Shown here in pieces: positions 41,860 to 51,320 of a DNA stretch of 64,000 nucleotides (positions within the stretch are counted from its first letter, which is position 1; the number at the start of each line of letters is the position of its first letter). The translations under genes were made by a program, and so were the position numbers. The DNA comes from Saprospiraceae bacterium. Its GTDB lineage: Bacteria > Bacteroidota > Bacteroidia > Chitinophagales > Saprospiraceae. The notes below the pieces were generated by a model. The model worked only from the letters and a program-made list of their open reading frames with translations, had not been told where the DNA came from and did not search any database. The DNA lies in NCBI GenBank assembly GCA_016715105.1, contig JADKBO010000017.1, positions 105,952 to 169,951 of the forward strand, given 5' to 3'.

Positions 41860-44196
41860 ATGAAACAGTATATCAAGGCAGACCCTTGGTCCATCATAGA
41901 AGAAGGTTACGATCCTTCATTGAATGAAATATCTGAAAGTTTGTTTTCTATTGGCAATGGAGCCATGGGACAGCGCGCAAATTTTGAAGAAACTTATAGT
42001 GGAAAATCTTTGCAAGGTTCTTATGTCGGCGGCATTTATTATCCTGATAAAACCCGAGTGGGCTGGTGGAAAAATGGTTACCCCGAATATTTTGCCAAGG
42101 TCATCAACGCAACCAACTGGATTGGTTTGAATTTGATCATTGATGGCGAAATTTTAGATTTGGCTAAAGCAAAACAAATTTTGAGTTTCCGACGACAGTT
42201 GGATATGAAAAGTGGCATCCTTTCGAGAAATTTCAAAGTTGTAGTAGGTAATGAAGCTGTCATCGAGGTCAATACTCAGCGTTTTGTGAGCATGGAAGAC
42301 AGTGAGTTAGGCGCTATTTCTTACAAATTGACTTCAAATAAAGATATTACTCTGCAATTAGAGTCATATGTAGATGGTGATGTAAAAAACCGAGACTCCA
42401 ATTATGATGAAAAGTTTTGGATTCCTGTCTCGCATGAAGCTTCAGCCAATCACCTTTTCTTGTCTACTCAAACTAAAAAAACAGGTTATGACGTAGGTAT
42501 TGCTGCTTCCACAGAGGTATTTCATCAAAATCAACGCATCGACTGCCATCAATTTGAATCTTCTGAATTCAAAGCATACCATCATTTCAAATTATCATTA
42601 AAAGCTGGTGACGAGATAGAAATTACAAAAAAGGCTGTTGTAATTTCTTCATTAAACTACACAAAGGAAAGCATTCAAAGTCAATCAGTTAGAAAAATAA
42701 AAGAACTTTCAAAAACCACTTTTGAAACATTAAAACAGCAGCATGTCCAAGCTTGGGATAAACTGTGGCAGTTTTGTGACGTGGAGATTGGCGGCGATGT
42801 GAGGGCACAACAAGGCATCAGATTCAACATTTTCCAATTACTGCAAACTTATACGGGAAAAGATGCTCGACTCAACATTGGTCCAAAAGGTTTTACAGGG
42901 GAAAAATATGGCGGCAGTACCTATTGGGATACAGAAGCTTATTGCATTCCTTTTTATTTGAGCACCGCTGGAAGTCAAGTTGCAAGAAATTTATTGATAT
43001 ATCGCCACAACCAACTAGGCAAAGCCATAGAAAATGCCCAAAAACTGGGTTTTCAAAATGGCGCAGCCTTATATCCGATGGTGACCATGAATGGCGAAGA
43101 ATGCCACAATGAATGGGAAATCACTTTCGAAGAGATCCACAGAAATGGTGCAATTGCTTATGCTATTTATGATTACGTCAGATATACCGGTGACGAGTCA
43201 TACCTTTCAGAATATGGGCTGGAAGTATTGATTGGCATTGCACGGTTTTGGAGGGAGCGGGTCAACTGGTCTCAAAACAAAGAAAAATTTGTTATCCTTG
43301 GTGTCACAGGCCCCAATGAATATGAGAATAATGTAAACAATAACTGGTACACCAATTACATTGCAAAATGGTGTTTGGAATACACTACAAAAGTGATCGA
43401 ATTTGTCAAAAAGCAAGATCCTCAGGCTTGGCAAAAGATAAAATCCAAGACAATTTTTAAAGGTGAAGAAGTCATGGTTTGGCAAAATATCGTTGACAAA
43501 TTGTACCTTCCTTTTGACCATGAAAGACAAGTCTATTTACAACAAGATGGTTTTCTTGACAAGGAACTGCTTGGTGTTGACGCCATTCCAAAGGACCAAA
43601 GACCCATCAACCAACACTGGTCTTGGGATAGAATATTGCGATCTTGTTATATAAAGCAGGCTGATGTATTACAAGGTTTGTATTTTTTTGAAGACCACTT
43701 CACTAAGGAAGACATCCAGAAAAATTTTGAGTTTTATGAGGCCATGACGGTCCATGAAAGTTCGCTATCACCCTGTGTGCACGTCATTTTAGCGAGTCAA
43801 ATTGGCAAGATAGAAAAAGCTTATGAGCTCTATAATCGTACTGCTCGATTAGATCTCGACAATTTCAACAATGATACGGAAGACGGCTTACACATCACCA
43901 GTATGGCTGGTACTTGGATGTCTGTAATCAAGGGATTTGGTGGCATGAGGGTGAAGAACGATGAGATTCACTTCAACCCTACTCTACCAGAACATTGGGA
44001 CCAACTCAGTTTCAAAGTTTTGTTCCGAAGTAATGCCTTACAAGTGGTTGTAGAACATGATCAAATAAAGGTGGTAAATCTGCAAGGAAATAATTTAAAT
44101 ATCTGGGTGAATAATATTAAGTTTGAGTTGCAAGAGCAATCTCACATACTCTGCGCTGCATCTTATTTTAATAAAATCAAATCGTCGGCCATATGA
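41860..44196 (+). CDS. GH65 glycoside phosphorylase, probably maltose phosphorylase
   Basis: A 778-residue GH65 enzyme: an N-terminal beta-sandwich (residues 1-270), a linker, an (alpha/alpha)6 barrel and a C-terminal beta-sheet. Blocks include LFSIGNGAMGQRANFEE, FTGEKYGGSTYWDTEAY, MNGEECHNEWEITFEEIHRN, VTGPNEYENNVNNNWYTN (general acid Glu near 487) and HHITSMAGTW-like DGLHITSMAGTWM. It splits an alpha-glucosyl disaccharide with phosphate, giving beta-glucose 1-phosphate and glucose. Maltose is favoured by the neighbours (pgmB upstream, GH13 and SLC45-like transporter downstream); trehalose or kojibiose remain possible. No signal peptide. Its end overlaps the next gene by four bases (ATGA). 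Confidence 0.92.
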   Translation: MKQYIKADPWSIIEEGYDPSLNEISESLFSIGNGAMGQRANFEETYSGKSLQGSYVGGIYYPDKTRVGWWKNGYPEYFAKVINATNWIGLNLIIDGEILDLAKAKQILSFRRQLDMKSGILSRNFKVVVGNEAVIEVNTQRFVSMEDSELGAISYKLTSNKDITLQLESYVDGDVKNRDSNYDEKFWIPVSHEASANHLFLSTQTKKTGYDVGIAASTEVFHQNQRIDCHQFESSEFKAYHHFKLSLKAGDEIEITKKAVVISSLNYTKESIQSQSVRKIKELSKTTFETLKQQHVQAWDKLWQFCDVEIGGDVRAQQGIRFNIFQLLQTYTGKDARLNIGPKGFTGEKYGGSTYWDTEAYCIPFYLSTAGSQVARNLLIYRHNQLGKAIENAQKLGFQNGAALYPMVTMNGEECHNEWEITFEEIHRNGAIAYAIYDYVRYTGDESYLSEYGLEVLIGIARFWRERVNWSQNKEKFVILGVTGPNEYENNVNNNWYTNYIAKWCLEYTTKVIEFVKKQDPQAWQKIKSKTIFKGEEVMVWQNIVDKLYLPFDHERQVYLQQDGFLDKELLGVDAIPKDQRPINQHWSWDRILRSCYIKQADVLQGLYFFEDHFTKEDIQKNFEFYEAMTVHESSLSPCVHVILASQIGKIEKAYELYNRTARLDLDNFNNDTEDGLHITSMAGTWMSVIKGFGGMRVKNDEIHFNPTLPEHWDQLSFKVLFRSNALQVVVEHDQIKVVNLQGNNLNIWVNNIKFELQEQSHILCAASYFNKIKSSAI

Positions 44197-45575
44197 CACG
44201 GATGAAATTTCTTACAATTTTAACCGTATTGCTTTTGATCAATTGCAAAAACGAAAAAAATATGACTGACAAACCAACAGCAATTACTACCTCTGACTTC
44301 ACCCTACCTGAATGGGCTAAAAAATCTGTGATTTACGAAGTGAACATCAGACAATATACGCCAGAAGGAACCATCAATGCCTTTTCTGATCACATCCCCC
44401 GTTTGAAGGAAATGGGTGTTGAAATATTATGGGTAATGCCTGTATTCCCTATAAGTACAACTAAAAAGAAAGGAGAATTGGGCAGTTATTATGCTGTTAC
44501 GGATTATACAGAAATCAATCCTGCCTTTGGTACAAAAGAAGACTTCATCAATTTGATTGATAAAATTCATGCTTACGACATGAAAATCATCTTGGATTGG
44601 GTACCAAATCATACCGGTTGGGACCACAAATGGCTCAAATCCAATCCAGATTTTTTCAAACAAGACAGTGCAGGCAACATCATTGACCCTATCGATGACA
44701 ATGGCAACAGTATGGGTTGGGAAGATGTGGCAGCTTTAAATTACAATAATCCTGAAATGAGGACTGCCATGATCAATGACCTCATTTACTGGGTAAAAAA
44801 TCATCAATTGGATGGTTATCGGATGGACATTGCATTTGGCCCTCCTCACGATTTCTGGAGACAATTTGCCGATACGATTACGGCTGTAAAACCAGATATT
44901 TTTCTTTTGGCAGAAGCAGAAGATCCATGGCATCTAAACGAAAATACTTTTCATGCTTGTTATGGATGGAGTTTTCACCACCTGATGAATGCTATTGCGA
45001 AGGGTGAAAAACATGCCAGTGAAATACAATATTGGCGAGATAGTACCATGTCGCATATTGTGAAAGGAAGTTACATGCACTTCACCAGCAATCACGATGA
45101 GAATTCCTGGAATGGAACGGAGTTTGAACGCATGGGAGATGGCCACAGAACGTTTGCAGTTTTAGTTCAGACTTTTGATGGTATTCCATTGATTTACAGC
45201 GGCCAAGAAGAACCATTAAAAAAGAGATTGGCATTTTTCCAGAAAGATGATATAGGCTTCAAAACATATGAATACGCAGAGTTTTATGCAAAGATGAACG
45301 CATTCAAAAAAGACAATCCTGCGCTGTGGAATTTGCCTTATGGTGGTCCGGTTGTAAAGATTGGAGAAGCCGAAGACATCTATGCATTCAAAAGAGAGAA
45401 AGGAGATAACAAAGTGGTTGTTATGTGTAATTTTACCAACCAACCAAGGTTTGTTACCATGACAGAAGATGTTTCAGGGCTAACCGACATCTTCTCATTA
45501 AAAGAAGTGAATTACAAAAAGGGTGAAAAAGTGAGGATCGAACCATGGGAATACGTGGTTGCCTCCAACAAATAA
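44193..45575 (+). CDS. GH13 alpha-amylase-family lipoprotein
   Basis: A 460-residue GH13 enzyme with a lipoprotein signal (LLLINC, Cys about 18), likely periplasmic or surface. Barrel motifs are VIYEVNIRQYTPEG, DWVPNHTG (region I), DGYRMDIAF (nucleophile Asp), LLAEAEDP (acid/base Glu) and TSNHDENSW (region IV). The size fits the amylase subfamily common in Bacteroidota starch loci. It would cut malto-oligosaccharides before uptake. Start codon overlaps the GH65 stop (ATGA), so translation is coupled even though the two products go to different compartments. Confidence 0.92.
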   Translation: MTRMKFLTILTVLLLINCKNEKNMTDKPTAITTSDFTLPEWAKKSVIYEVNIRQYTPEGTINAFSDHIPRLKEMGVEILWVMPVFPISTTKKKGELGSYYAVTDYTEINPAFGTKEDFINLIDKIHAYDMKIILDWVPNHTGWDHKWLKSNPDFFKQDSAGNIIDPIDDNGNSMGWEDVAALNYNNPEMRTAMINDLIYWVKNHQLDGYRMDIAFGPPHDFWRQFADTITAVKPDIFLLAEAEDPWHLNENTFHACYGWSFHHLMNAIAKGEKHASEIQYWRDSTMSHIVKGSYMHFTSNHDENSWNGTEFERMGDGHRTFAVLVQTFDGIPLIYSGQEEPLKKRLAFFQKDDIGFKTYEYAEFYAKMNAFKKDNPALWNLPYGGPVVKIGEAEDIYAFKREKGDNKVVVMCNFTNQPRFVTMTEDVSGLTDIFSLKEVNYKKGEKVRIEPWEYVVASNK

Positions 45576-45663
45576 TCCCTCGCAAATAGCAAAATAAACG
45601 CTTGTAGTACTCAAGTAGAGTAAGGCAAGTTAGTGATCGATAAACGTTAAAAACACATAAATT

Positions 45664-47010
45664 ATGGGAAAACCACGGCTCAGCACTGCCAGTATCTGGA
45701 ATATGAGTATAGGCTTTTTGGGTATTCAAATGGGATTTGCCTTGCAAAATGGCAATGCTTCCAGAATCCTTCAAACATTTGGAGCCGATGTGCATGAGCT
45801 TTCGTGGTTTTGGATTGTGGCACCCCTTACGGGCATGATTGTGCAACCCATTATAGGTCATTACAGTGATCGCACTTGGACCAAATTGGGTAGGAGAAGG
45901 CCATTTTTTCTAGCTGGGGCCATCATAGCCTGTATTGGTTTGGTACTCATGCCCAATGCAGCCTCCTTCACCAAATTCTTACCAGCCCTTTGGATTGGCG
46001 CCGGTATGTTGATGGTGATGGATGCCTCATTCAATGTATCTATGGAGCCATTTCGCGCCCTTGTTGGAGACAAACTTTCCTCAGAACAGAGAACAGAAGG
46101 ATTCAGTATACAAACCGTTTTGATTGGCATTGGCGCTGTTGTAGGCTCTTGGCTACCCTATTTTCTTGGAAAATGGTTTGGTGTTGAGACTGATGCAGAT
46201 CCAGGCATCATCCCTCCAAATGTTATTTATTCCTTCATGATTGGAGCGGCTGTTTTGATGGCTTCCATTTTATGGACCATTTTCACCACCAGTGAATATA
46301 GCCCTGCTGAACTAAAATCTTTTGGAGAAACACAAGACGACCATGACAGTGGTTTTTTTAAAAATTTGGGTGTCAGTTTCAAAGAAATGCCAAAAACGAT
46401 GGCTCAATTGGGAGTAGTACAATTTTTTTCCTGGTTTGGTTTATTTGGAATGTGGGTCTTTACAGCACCTGCTGTAGCTACTCATATCTACGGATTGGAT
46501 AGTCACGATACTTCCTCTGCTACTTTTCAAGAATCTGGAAACTGGGTAGGCATTATTTTTGGAGTTTATAACGGTGTTTCTGCATTGTATGCATTTTTAC
46601 TTCCTACAATTGCCAAAAAAATTGGTCGCAAAAAAACCCACATGGTTTCTCTTTGCCTTGGTGGTCTAGGCTTGATTTCTATGTACTTTTTTAAAACACC
46701 CAATATGCTGATTGTATCTATGATCGGAGTTGGCTTTGCTTGGGCAAGTATTTTAGCCATGCCTTATGCCATTCTAGCTGGGTCTATTCCTGTCAAGAAA
46801 ATGGGAATTTATATGGGGATTTTCAACCTATTCATCACTATACCACAAATTACCAATGCACTTTTCGGTGGACCAATTGTTCATTATCTATTTGGTGATC
46901 AAGCCATTTTTGCCCTGATGTTATCTGGGGCTTGTATGTTTATAGCTGCCTTTGCCACTATTTTTGTTGACGATATTGACGAGATTGTTATTCAAAATTC
47001 CAAAGTATAA
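45664..47010 (+). CDS. SLC45-like MFS sugar transporter
   Basis: A 448-residue major facilitator with 12 predicted helices. IGHYSDRTWTKLGRRRPFFLAGA is the RxGRRRP loop that marks the SLC45 sucrose/maltose:H+ symporter group, and KKIGRKKTHMVSLCLGGLG is its counterpart between helices 8 and 9. The N-terminal SIGFLGIQMGFALQNGNASRILQTFGA is also typical. Given the flanking GH65/pgmB genes it most likely imports maltose or another alpha-glucoside through the inner membrane. It is 88 bases after the GH13 gene. Its stop codon shares a base with the next start. Confidence 0.9.
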   Translation: MGKPRLSTASIWNMSIGFLGIQMGFALQNGNASRILQTFGADVHELSWFWIVAPLTGMIVQPIIGHYSDRTWTKLGRRRPFFLAGAIIACIGLVLMPNAASFTKFLPALWIGAGMLMVMDASFNVSMEPFRALVGDKLSSEQRTEGFSIQTVLIGIGAVVGSWLPYFLGKWFGVETDADPGIIPPNVIYSFMIGAAVLMASILWTIFTTSEYSPAELKSFGETQDDHDSGFFKNLGVSFKEMPKTMAQLGVVQFFSWFGLFGMWVFTAPAVATHIYGLDSHDTSSATFQESGNWVGIIFGVYNGVSALYAFLLPTIAKKIGRKKTHMVSLCLGGLGLISMYFFKTPNMLIVSMIGVGFAWASILAMPYAILAGSIPVKKMGIYMGIFNLFITIPQITNALFGGPIVHYLFGDQAIFALMLSGACMFIAAFATIFVDDIDEIVIQNSKV

Positions 47011-47288
47011 TGGGAGGCGAGGGGTTTATTTCCAGCATGATTTCCTCTTTAAAAAAGAACAATAGTGCTTTGCGCAAAGGCTCTATATTTAAAGATAACC
47101 ATTCAAAAAAGTCTAATTCAAATGGACGAAAAGGTCAAATCAGTGAAGCATCTAGATTAAAACTGATCGAAGAAGGAAAGAAAATCAGGAATGTACAGCG
47201 ACAACGGCAAAAGGTTTATTTATGGGCTGCAGCCATTATTTTATTGACCATAGTAGCCTTGCTTATCAAAATGATCTTTATAAACTAG
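47010..47288 (+). CDS. Small single-pass membrane protein
   Basis: A 92-residue protein whose ATG shares its A with the MFS stop (TAATG), showing translational coupling. Residues 1-65 are polar and strongly basic (KKNNSALRKGS, KKIRNVQRQRQK). Residues about 68-89 are one hydrophobic helix (LWAAAIILLTIVALLIKMIF). No known domain. It could be an accessory of the transporter or a peripheral nucleic-acid-binding protein; neither is supported beyond position. It ends the operon, six bases from the convergent YrdC-like gene. Confidence 0.7.
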   Translation: MGGEGFISSMISSLKKNNSALRKGSIFKDNHSKKSNSNGRKGQISEASRLKLIEEGKKIRNVQRQRQKVYLWAAAIILLTIVALLIKMIFIN

Positions 47289-47294
47289 CAACAT

Positions 47295-47879
47295 TTAGCT
47301 GCCGTAAACCATTGAGTCTTCATCAAAGAGCAGCATTCCTTCATGATCATAGCCCGCTTGAACACCGTCCTCCAATCCATTTTCATACATACGGTGTTTA
47401 CAAATATAATCTGCATTTTGCTTGAAAGTGTCATGCACTTCTATCCATGCTTTTGGAGCCGACTCTTGTTTGAAATGAGCCTTGTAAAGTAACATGGGAT
47501 GTCCAAGTAATGAAAGAATGGTTGCTATGAATTCATCATCACAAACTCTGATACCCAAGGTGCTATTGCGTGTATTTTTTAAAACAAAATCCGGAACATT
47601 TCTGAAATTTTGTTCCAAAATAGTAATTGGTCTTTTATAATAACAAAGCAACGTTTCTACCCTGGGATGCAAAAACGGTGCATATTTTTTTAAATCCTCA
47701 ATACTGGAAACACAGATGGCTGGGCTTTCGTCTATATTGATGATAGATTGAATTTTTCTGAGACCAAACTCACTCTTGAGGCTGCAAGCCACACTCCAAA
47801 TAGTATCAGTAGGCAGGAGTATAACACCATCATTTTCAAGAACATTGATGATGTCGATGATTTTGTCTGCAAAAAGCAT
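47295..47879 (-). CDS. Sua5/YciO/YrdC family protein
   Basis: A 194-residue protein with the YrdC fold: VLENDGVILLPTDTIWSVACSL corresponds to the PTDT nucleotide-binding motif, then RKIQSIINIDESPAICVSSIEDLKKYAP and a central YYKRPITILEQ (KRP). NSTLGIRVCDDEF matches the GxRxPxH/D region but with changes. The C-terminal 40 residues are acidic and unlike TsaC. It may be a diverged paralog rather than the essential threonylcarbamoyl-AMP synthase used for t6A. It is 69 bases downstream of the S41 protease gene on the same strand. Confidence 0.78.
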   Translation of the reverse strand: MLFADKIIDIINVLENDGVILLPTDTIWSVACSLKSEFGLRKIQSIINIDESPAICVSSIEDLKKYAPFLHPRVETLLCYYKRPITILEQNFRNVPDFVLKNTRNSTLGIRVCDDEFIATILSLLGHPMLLYKAHFKQESAPKAWIEVHDTFKQNADYICKHRMYENGLEDGVQAGYDHEGMLLFDEDSMVYGS

Positions 47880-47948
47880 AAAGTCTTTCGAATTGGTTCG
47901 ACCTTAAAAACGCAGCTTATTTTATAAATCTTGTGGTAATGTGTTCTT

Positions 47949-49574
47949 TTATTTTTTCTTCTCCAATCTAGCCAAATCAGGATTCTTAAAATAATCCATT
48001 GCTGCAATGACAAAACGATCTTCATTACTCCTTAAATTTAAGGCAGTGTCTTCATCAGAGGTGATATAACTGAAGTCATTGATCAATGCAATTTTTAATT
48101 TTTCCTTGTCTGAATCAGAAATTTTAGTGGCTTTCACATCTGGATAACGTTTGCCTGCATAAGAGAGGAAATTGTCCATAAACATCTTGCTTCTGATGAG
48201 ATCCTGAGACATCGTACGCATATTTTTTACACGATCAAAAATGTATGAAAGTGTAAGCGATCGTACTTTAGAATAAGCCGATTGATATTCAATAGAATCA
48301 GCAGGAATAAAAATATCTGGCTCAACCCCACTAAATTCTTTGAGTTTCCTTCCCAAGTTAAGTGAGGTGAATTTCAACAAAGTTGTATCTGCATTTGATT
48401 TTGAAGCATCAAAAATAGAACCATCCTCTACCCTACTTTCCAATTCATAATCATATTCATCTAGATTAGAATAATCTTTTTGAATATTCCGACCAGAGGG
48501 TAAATAATATCTTGCAGTGGTAAGTCTCAAAGCACCGCCATTACTCAAACCAAATTGTTCTTGCACCAAACCTTTACCATAAGTCCTTCTTCCTATGATG
48601 ACAGCTCTGTCCCAATCCTGAAGCGTTCCTGCTATGATTTCCGCTCCCGATGCTGATTCCTCATTTACTAAAACCGCAATATTTGCCACTCTGAAAAATG
48701 ATTTACCATTGGTTTTATATTCCCTGCGAACACCATTTTTACCAATGGTATAGAGAATGACCTTGTCTTTATCTTCTGCCAGTTGATTGAGAATTTTGGT
48801 AGCTTCGGGCAGAAATCCCCCAGGATTATTCCTCAGGTCAATGATCAGGTTTTTGAGCTTTTGATCTTCATACAGTTGCTCATAAGACTCCATAAATTCT
48901 CTATAAGTATTGGCTGTAAACTGATCAATTCTGATGATTCCCGTCTCATCGTCAATCATAGAACCTGCGCTCGCAGTGTGTGTCTGTATTTCTTCTGGCG
49001 TTACTTCGATTTTGATTAGGTCCTTTTTGCCATATCTTTTGATGTGCAAAACGATACTTGCTTCCTCAGCATGAAGTTTATCCCTAATACTATCATAATC
49101 AGCATTAGCTCCAGCAACAAGTGCGGTGTCAATATAAATGATCTGATCAAATTGTTGTAAACCAGCTCTGTCGGCAGGACTGTCATGCAACACTTTTACA
49201 ATGCCAACTGTATCGTGTAAAAACAAAGTTTCAATACCCAAACCCTTGAAATTACCCTCCATGCTTTCTGTAAAATACTGGATATCCTCAGGAGAAATGT
49301 AAGTAGAATGTGGGTCTAATTTATTGATGATAGATCTTATTGCAATAGACACCAACTCATTCTGATCCTTTACATCCATGTATTTTGAATCAATCAGTTT
49401 CAAGACTTCTTCGACTTGTCCTATTTGAACTGGCCCCTCTTGATCTGAAATCTGTGCAATCAGCGGAGAATCTGACTTATCATTCATCTTGTAACCCAAG
49501 AAAATACCTGCTGCCAGAATGCCTGCAAACAGCAAAGGTTGAATGACATTATATTTTGATTGTTGTTTTTCCAA
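47949..49574 (-). CDS. S41 family C-terminal processing protease
   Basis: About 541 residues if translation begins at the TTG at 49574 (MEKQQSKYNVIQPLL), where family N-termini normally begin; the frame runs to another TTG at 49646, and no ATG precedes the membrane helix. A single anchor (LLFAGILAAGIFLGYKM) precedes a PDZ domain (GLGIETLFLHDTVGIVKVLHDSPADRAGLQQFD). The S41 core has DLRNNPGGFLPEA, EESASGAEIIAGTLQDW with the catalytic Ser, and GRRTYGKGLVQE with the catalytic Lys. It acts in the periplasm on C-termini of misfolded or tagged proteins. The C-terminal extension is helical. Confidence 0.9.
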   Translation of the reverse strand: MEKQQSKYNVIQPLLFAGILAAGIFLGYKMNDKSDSPLIAQISDQEGPVQIGQVEEVLKLIDSKYMDVKDQNELVSIAIRSIINKLDPHSTYISPEDIQYFTESMEGNFKGLGIETLFLHDTVGIVKVLHDSPADRAGLQQFDQIIYIDTALVAGANADYDSIRDKLHAEEASIVLHIKRYGKKDLIKIEVTPEEIQTHTASAGSMIDDETGIIRIDQFTANTYREFMESYEQLYEDQKLKNLIIDLRNNPGGFLPEATKILNQLAEDKDKVILYTIGKNGVRREYKTNGKSFFRVANIAVLVNEESASGAEIIAGTLQDWDRAVIIGRRTYGKGLVQEQFGLSNGGALRLTTARYYLPSGRNIQKDYSNLDEYDYELESRVEDGSIFDASKSNADTTLLKFTSLNLGRKLKEFSGVEPDIFIPADSIEYQSAYSKVRSLTLSYIFDRVKNMRTMSQDLIRSKMFMDNFLSYAGKRYPDVKATKISDSDKEKLKIALINDFSYITSDEDTALNLRSNEDRFVIAAMDYFKNPDLARLEKKK

Positions 49575-49710
49575 AAAATAGTTGCTTTCTGATAAAGTAT
49601 AAAGCACAAATTTATCAATTTGTTTATCAATATGCCATAAGCGCAAAATATTTATTTGTGAAGGACCAGAAAACCACGGTGAAAAACATTAAAAATTTTA
49701 TCTTTGTCAT

Positions 49711-50094
49711 GTGAAAAGAATAATATCCATTCTATTGGTTGGCTCTTTACTTTTTGCCAGTTTTAAAAACATTTCTTTGTATTTATACATGGAATGGAAG
49801 AGAGATATGATCATTGAAAATTTTTGTATCAACCTCCAAAAGCCAGAAATGTTGTGTAGCGGAAAATGTTACATTTCTAAGGAGCTTGGAAAAGCTCAAG
49901 ATCAGCAAACGAATCAGCAAAGTGGTTTAAAAAAAATAGACCTGAATACCAATTATTTGTTGGTTGATCCCTTCCATTTTCATTACCTAAACACCTTAGA
50001 TTTTAAAGCCAAAGTAGAACCAAACTTTGAAAATCACAAGTTAGGAGTTGACTGGATTCAAAAATTGCTCAGACCGCCTAATTCTTTGGCTTAA
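49711..50094 (+). CDS. Small exported protein with CSGKC motif
   Basis: 127 residues from a GTG start, placed four bases after TATCTTTG (49699-49706), a -7-like box, which would make the transcript leaderless. A signal peptide or N-terminal anchor (residues 3-20) is followed by YLYMEWKRDMIIENFCINLQ and EMLCSGKCYISKEL, a CxxxC pair that could bind a metal or form a disulfide. Similar short proteins accompany metal-efflux genes in Bacteroidota, but I cannot name a family. The next gene, 97 bases downstream, encodes an exported protein with CDGCGC. Confidence 0.65.
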   Translation: MKRIISILLVGSLLFASFKNISLYLYMEWKRDMIIENFCINLQKPEMLCSGKCYISKELGKAQDQQTNQQSGLKKIDLNTNYLLVDPFHFHYLNTLDFKAKVEPNFENHKLGVDWIQKLLRPPNSLA

Positions 50095-50191
50095 ACTTCC
50101 TCAGATCAATCTTCATTGATCGATTTTTCATTTTATTTTCCACCAGACTTGTAGTTTCAAACCAACTACATGAAGTTTAATTTTAAGACAA

Positions 50192-51091
50192 ATGAGCTTT
50201 TTCAAAATAAAACTTTTCGCATTACTGCTGTGTATGCCCATCATTTCTTACGCTTGTGATGGTTGTGGTTGCAGCTTAGGCATGAGCAATCCAGGATTAT
50301 TGTCTTTGTATCGATCTCATTATTTGGGACTTGGCTATTCTATGAATGGTTTTAAATCAGTAGCTGATCACACTGAAAATCAAAGTGACTATTTCTATCA
50401 AGTTGAATGGATGTCTAGATTCCAATTATCTGAGAGATGGTCTATGGGATTGGAAGTTCCTTTTAAATATAATCTTCGAAATTCCAATGGTATAAACGCT
50501 AAATTGTCTGGCCTTAGTGACGCAAAAATGAAAGTTAACTACTTGATTTTGAGACCCGTACAAAGTAACAATTTCCAATTTTCTATGGAGCAATCTTTTG
50601 GTTTGAGGTTACCTTCCGGCAAATATGATGAATCCATTCATACCAAAAATCTCCCTGATAATTTCAATTTGGGTTTTGGCAGTGTAGGGTTGTTTTTTCA
50701 AAACAATACTGCCGTTACTCATGGACGAAAAGGTTTACTTTTAAATACGAGTTTCATGTACAACTTAAAAAACTCAAATAGCTATCAATTTGGCAATCAG
50801 GCTGGGATTGAGATGTTGGCATACAATCAATTTCAAACCTCAAAAATGAACTTTACTCCAGCACTAGGATTTTCAGCTGACAATTATTGGATAAACTTAA
50901 ATGCAAATGGGAATAAGGTGCCTGAAACTGGTGGGCGCGGTCTGTATGGAGTCTTTTCCCTCAATGTAAAATTTGGAAACATACTCTGTAATCTGGGAAT
51001 GGCAACACCTATTTCTGCGCAATACTCTGATAATAAAGTGATTGCAAAAAATAAGATGCATGTAAATTTCATTTACGTGATCAATAAATAA
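50192..51091 (+). CDS. Exported beta-barrel-like protein with N-terminal CDGCGC
   Basis: A 299-residue protein with a signal peptide ending ISYA, so the mature end begins CDGCGCSLG, a cluster of three cysteines. The rest alternates amphipathic strands with aromatic girdles (YHLGLGYSMNG-like, WSMGLEVPFKYN, FGLRLPSGKYD, LGFGSVGLFFQ), typical of an outer-membrane barrel of about 12 strands. The C-terminal strand MHVNFIYVINK supports this. The cysteines would lie in the periplasm and may bind a soft metal (inference). It probably forms an operon with the 127-residue protein before it. Confidence 0.7.
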   Translation: MSFFKIKLFALLLCMPIISYACDGCGCSLGMSNPGLLSLYRSHYLGLGYSMNGFKSVADHTENQSDYFYQVEWMSRFQLSERWSMGLEVPFKYNLRNSNGINAKLSGLSDAKMKVNYLILRPVQSNNFQFSMEQSFGLRLPSGKYDESIHTKNLPDNFNLGFGSVGLFFQNNTAVTHGRKGLLLNTSFMYNLKNSNSYQFGNQAGIEMLAYNQFQTSKMNFTPALGFSADNYWINLNANGNKVPETGGRGLYGVFSLNVKFGNILCNLGMATPISAQYSDNKVIAKNKMHVNFIYVINK

Positions 51092-51143
51092 AAATTGGAA
51101 TTTGTGTACTTAGGTTGGCATACTTTTGTAAGCGAATCATCAC

Positions 51144-51320
51144 TTACTTTTTGCCTTTAGAAATAATATATAGAAGCAGTATAATCAGTAATGGCAATGC
51201 CATTTTATAAAGCGTGGCATAATCTTTTTCTTCTGAAACGATGAATGAAAAACCTAACATTATTATAGAAAGTATGGCGCAGAATATGCCAAAACCGATT
51301 ACATATTTTAGGTTTTTCAT
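51144..51320 (-). CDS. 58-residue two-helix membrane protein
   Basis: A short frame starting MKNLKYVIGFGIFCAIL and ending YIISKGKK. Two hydrophobic helices (about 5-27 and 40-54) flank a polar SEEKDYATLYK loop. Its ATG overlaps the TGA of the upstream ThuA-like gene by four bases (ATGA), which strongly supports real, coupled translation. It would be the third and last gene of the operon beginning at 55419. No known family; perhaps an inner-membrane partner for the cytochrome-containing protein. Confidence 0.7.
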   Translation of the reverse strand: MKNLKYVIGFGIFCAILSIIMLGFSFIVSEEKDYATLYKMALPLLIILLLYIISKGKK

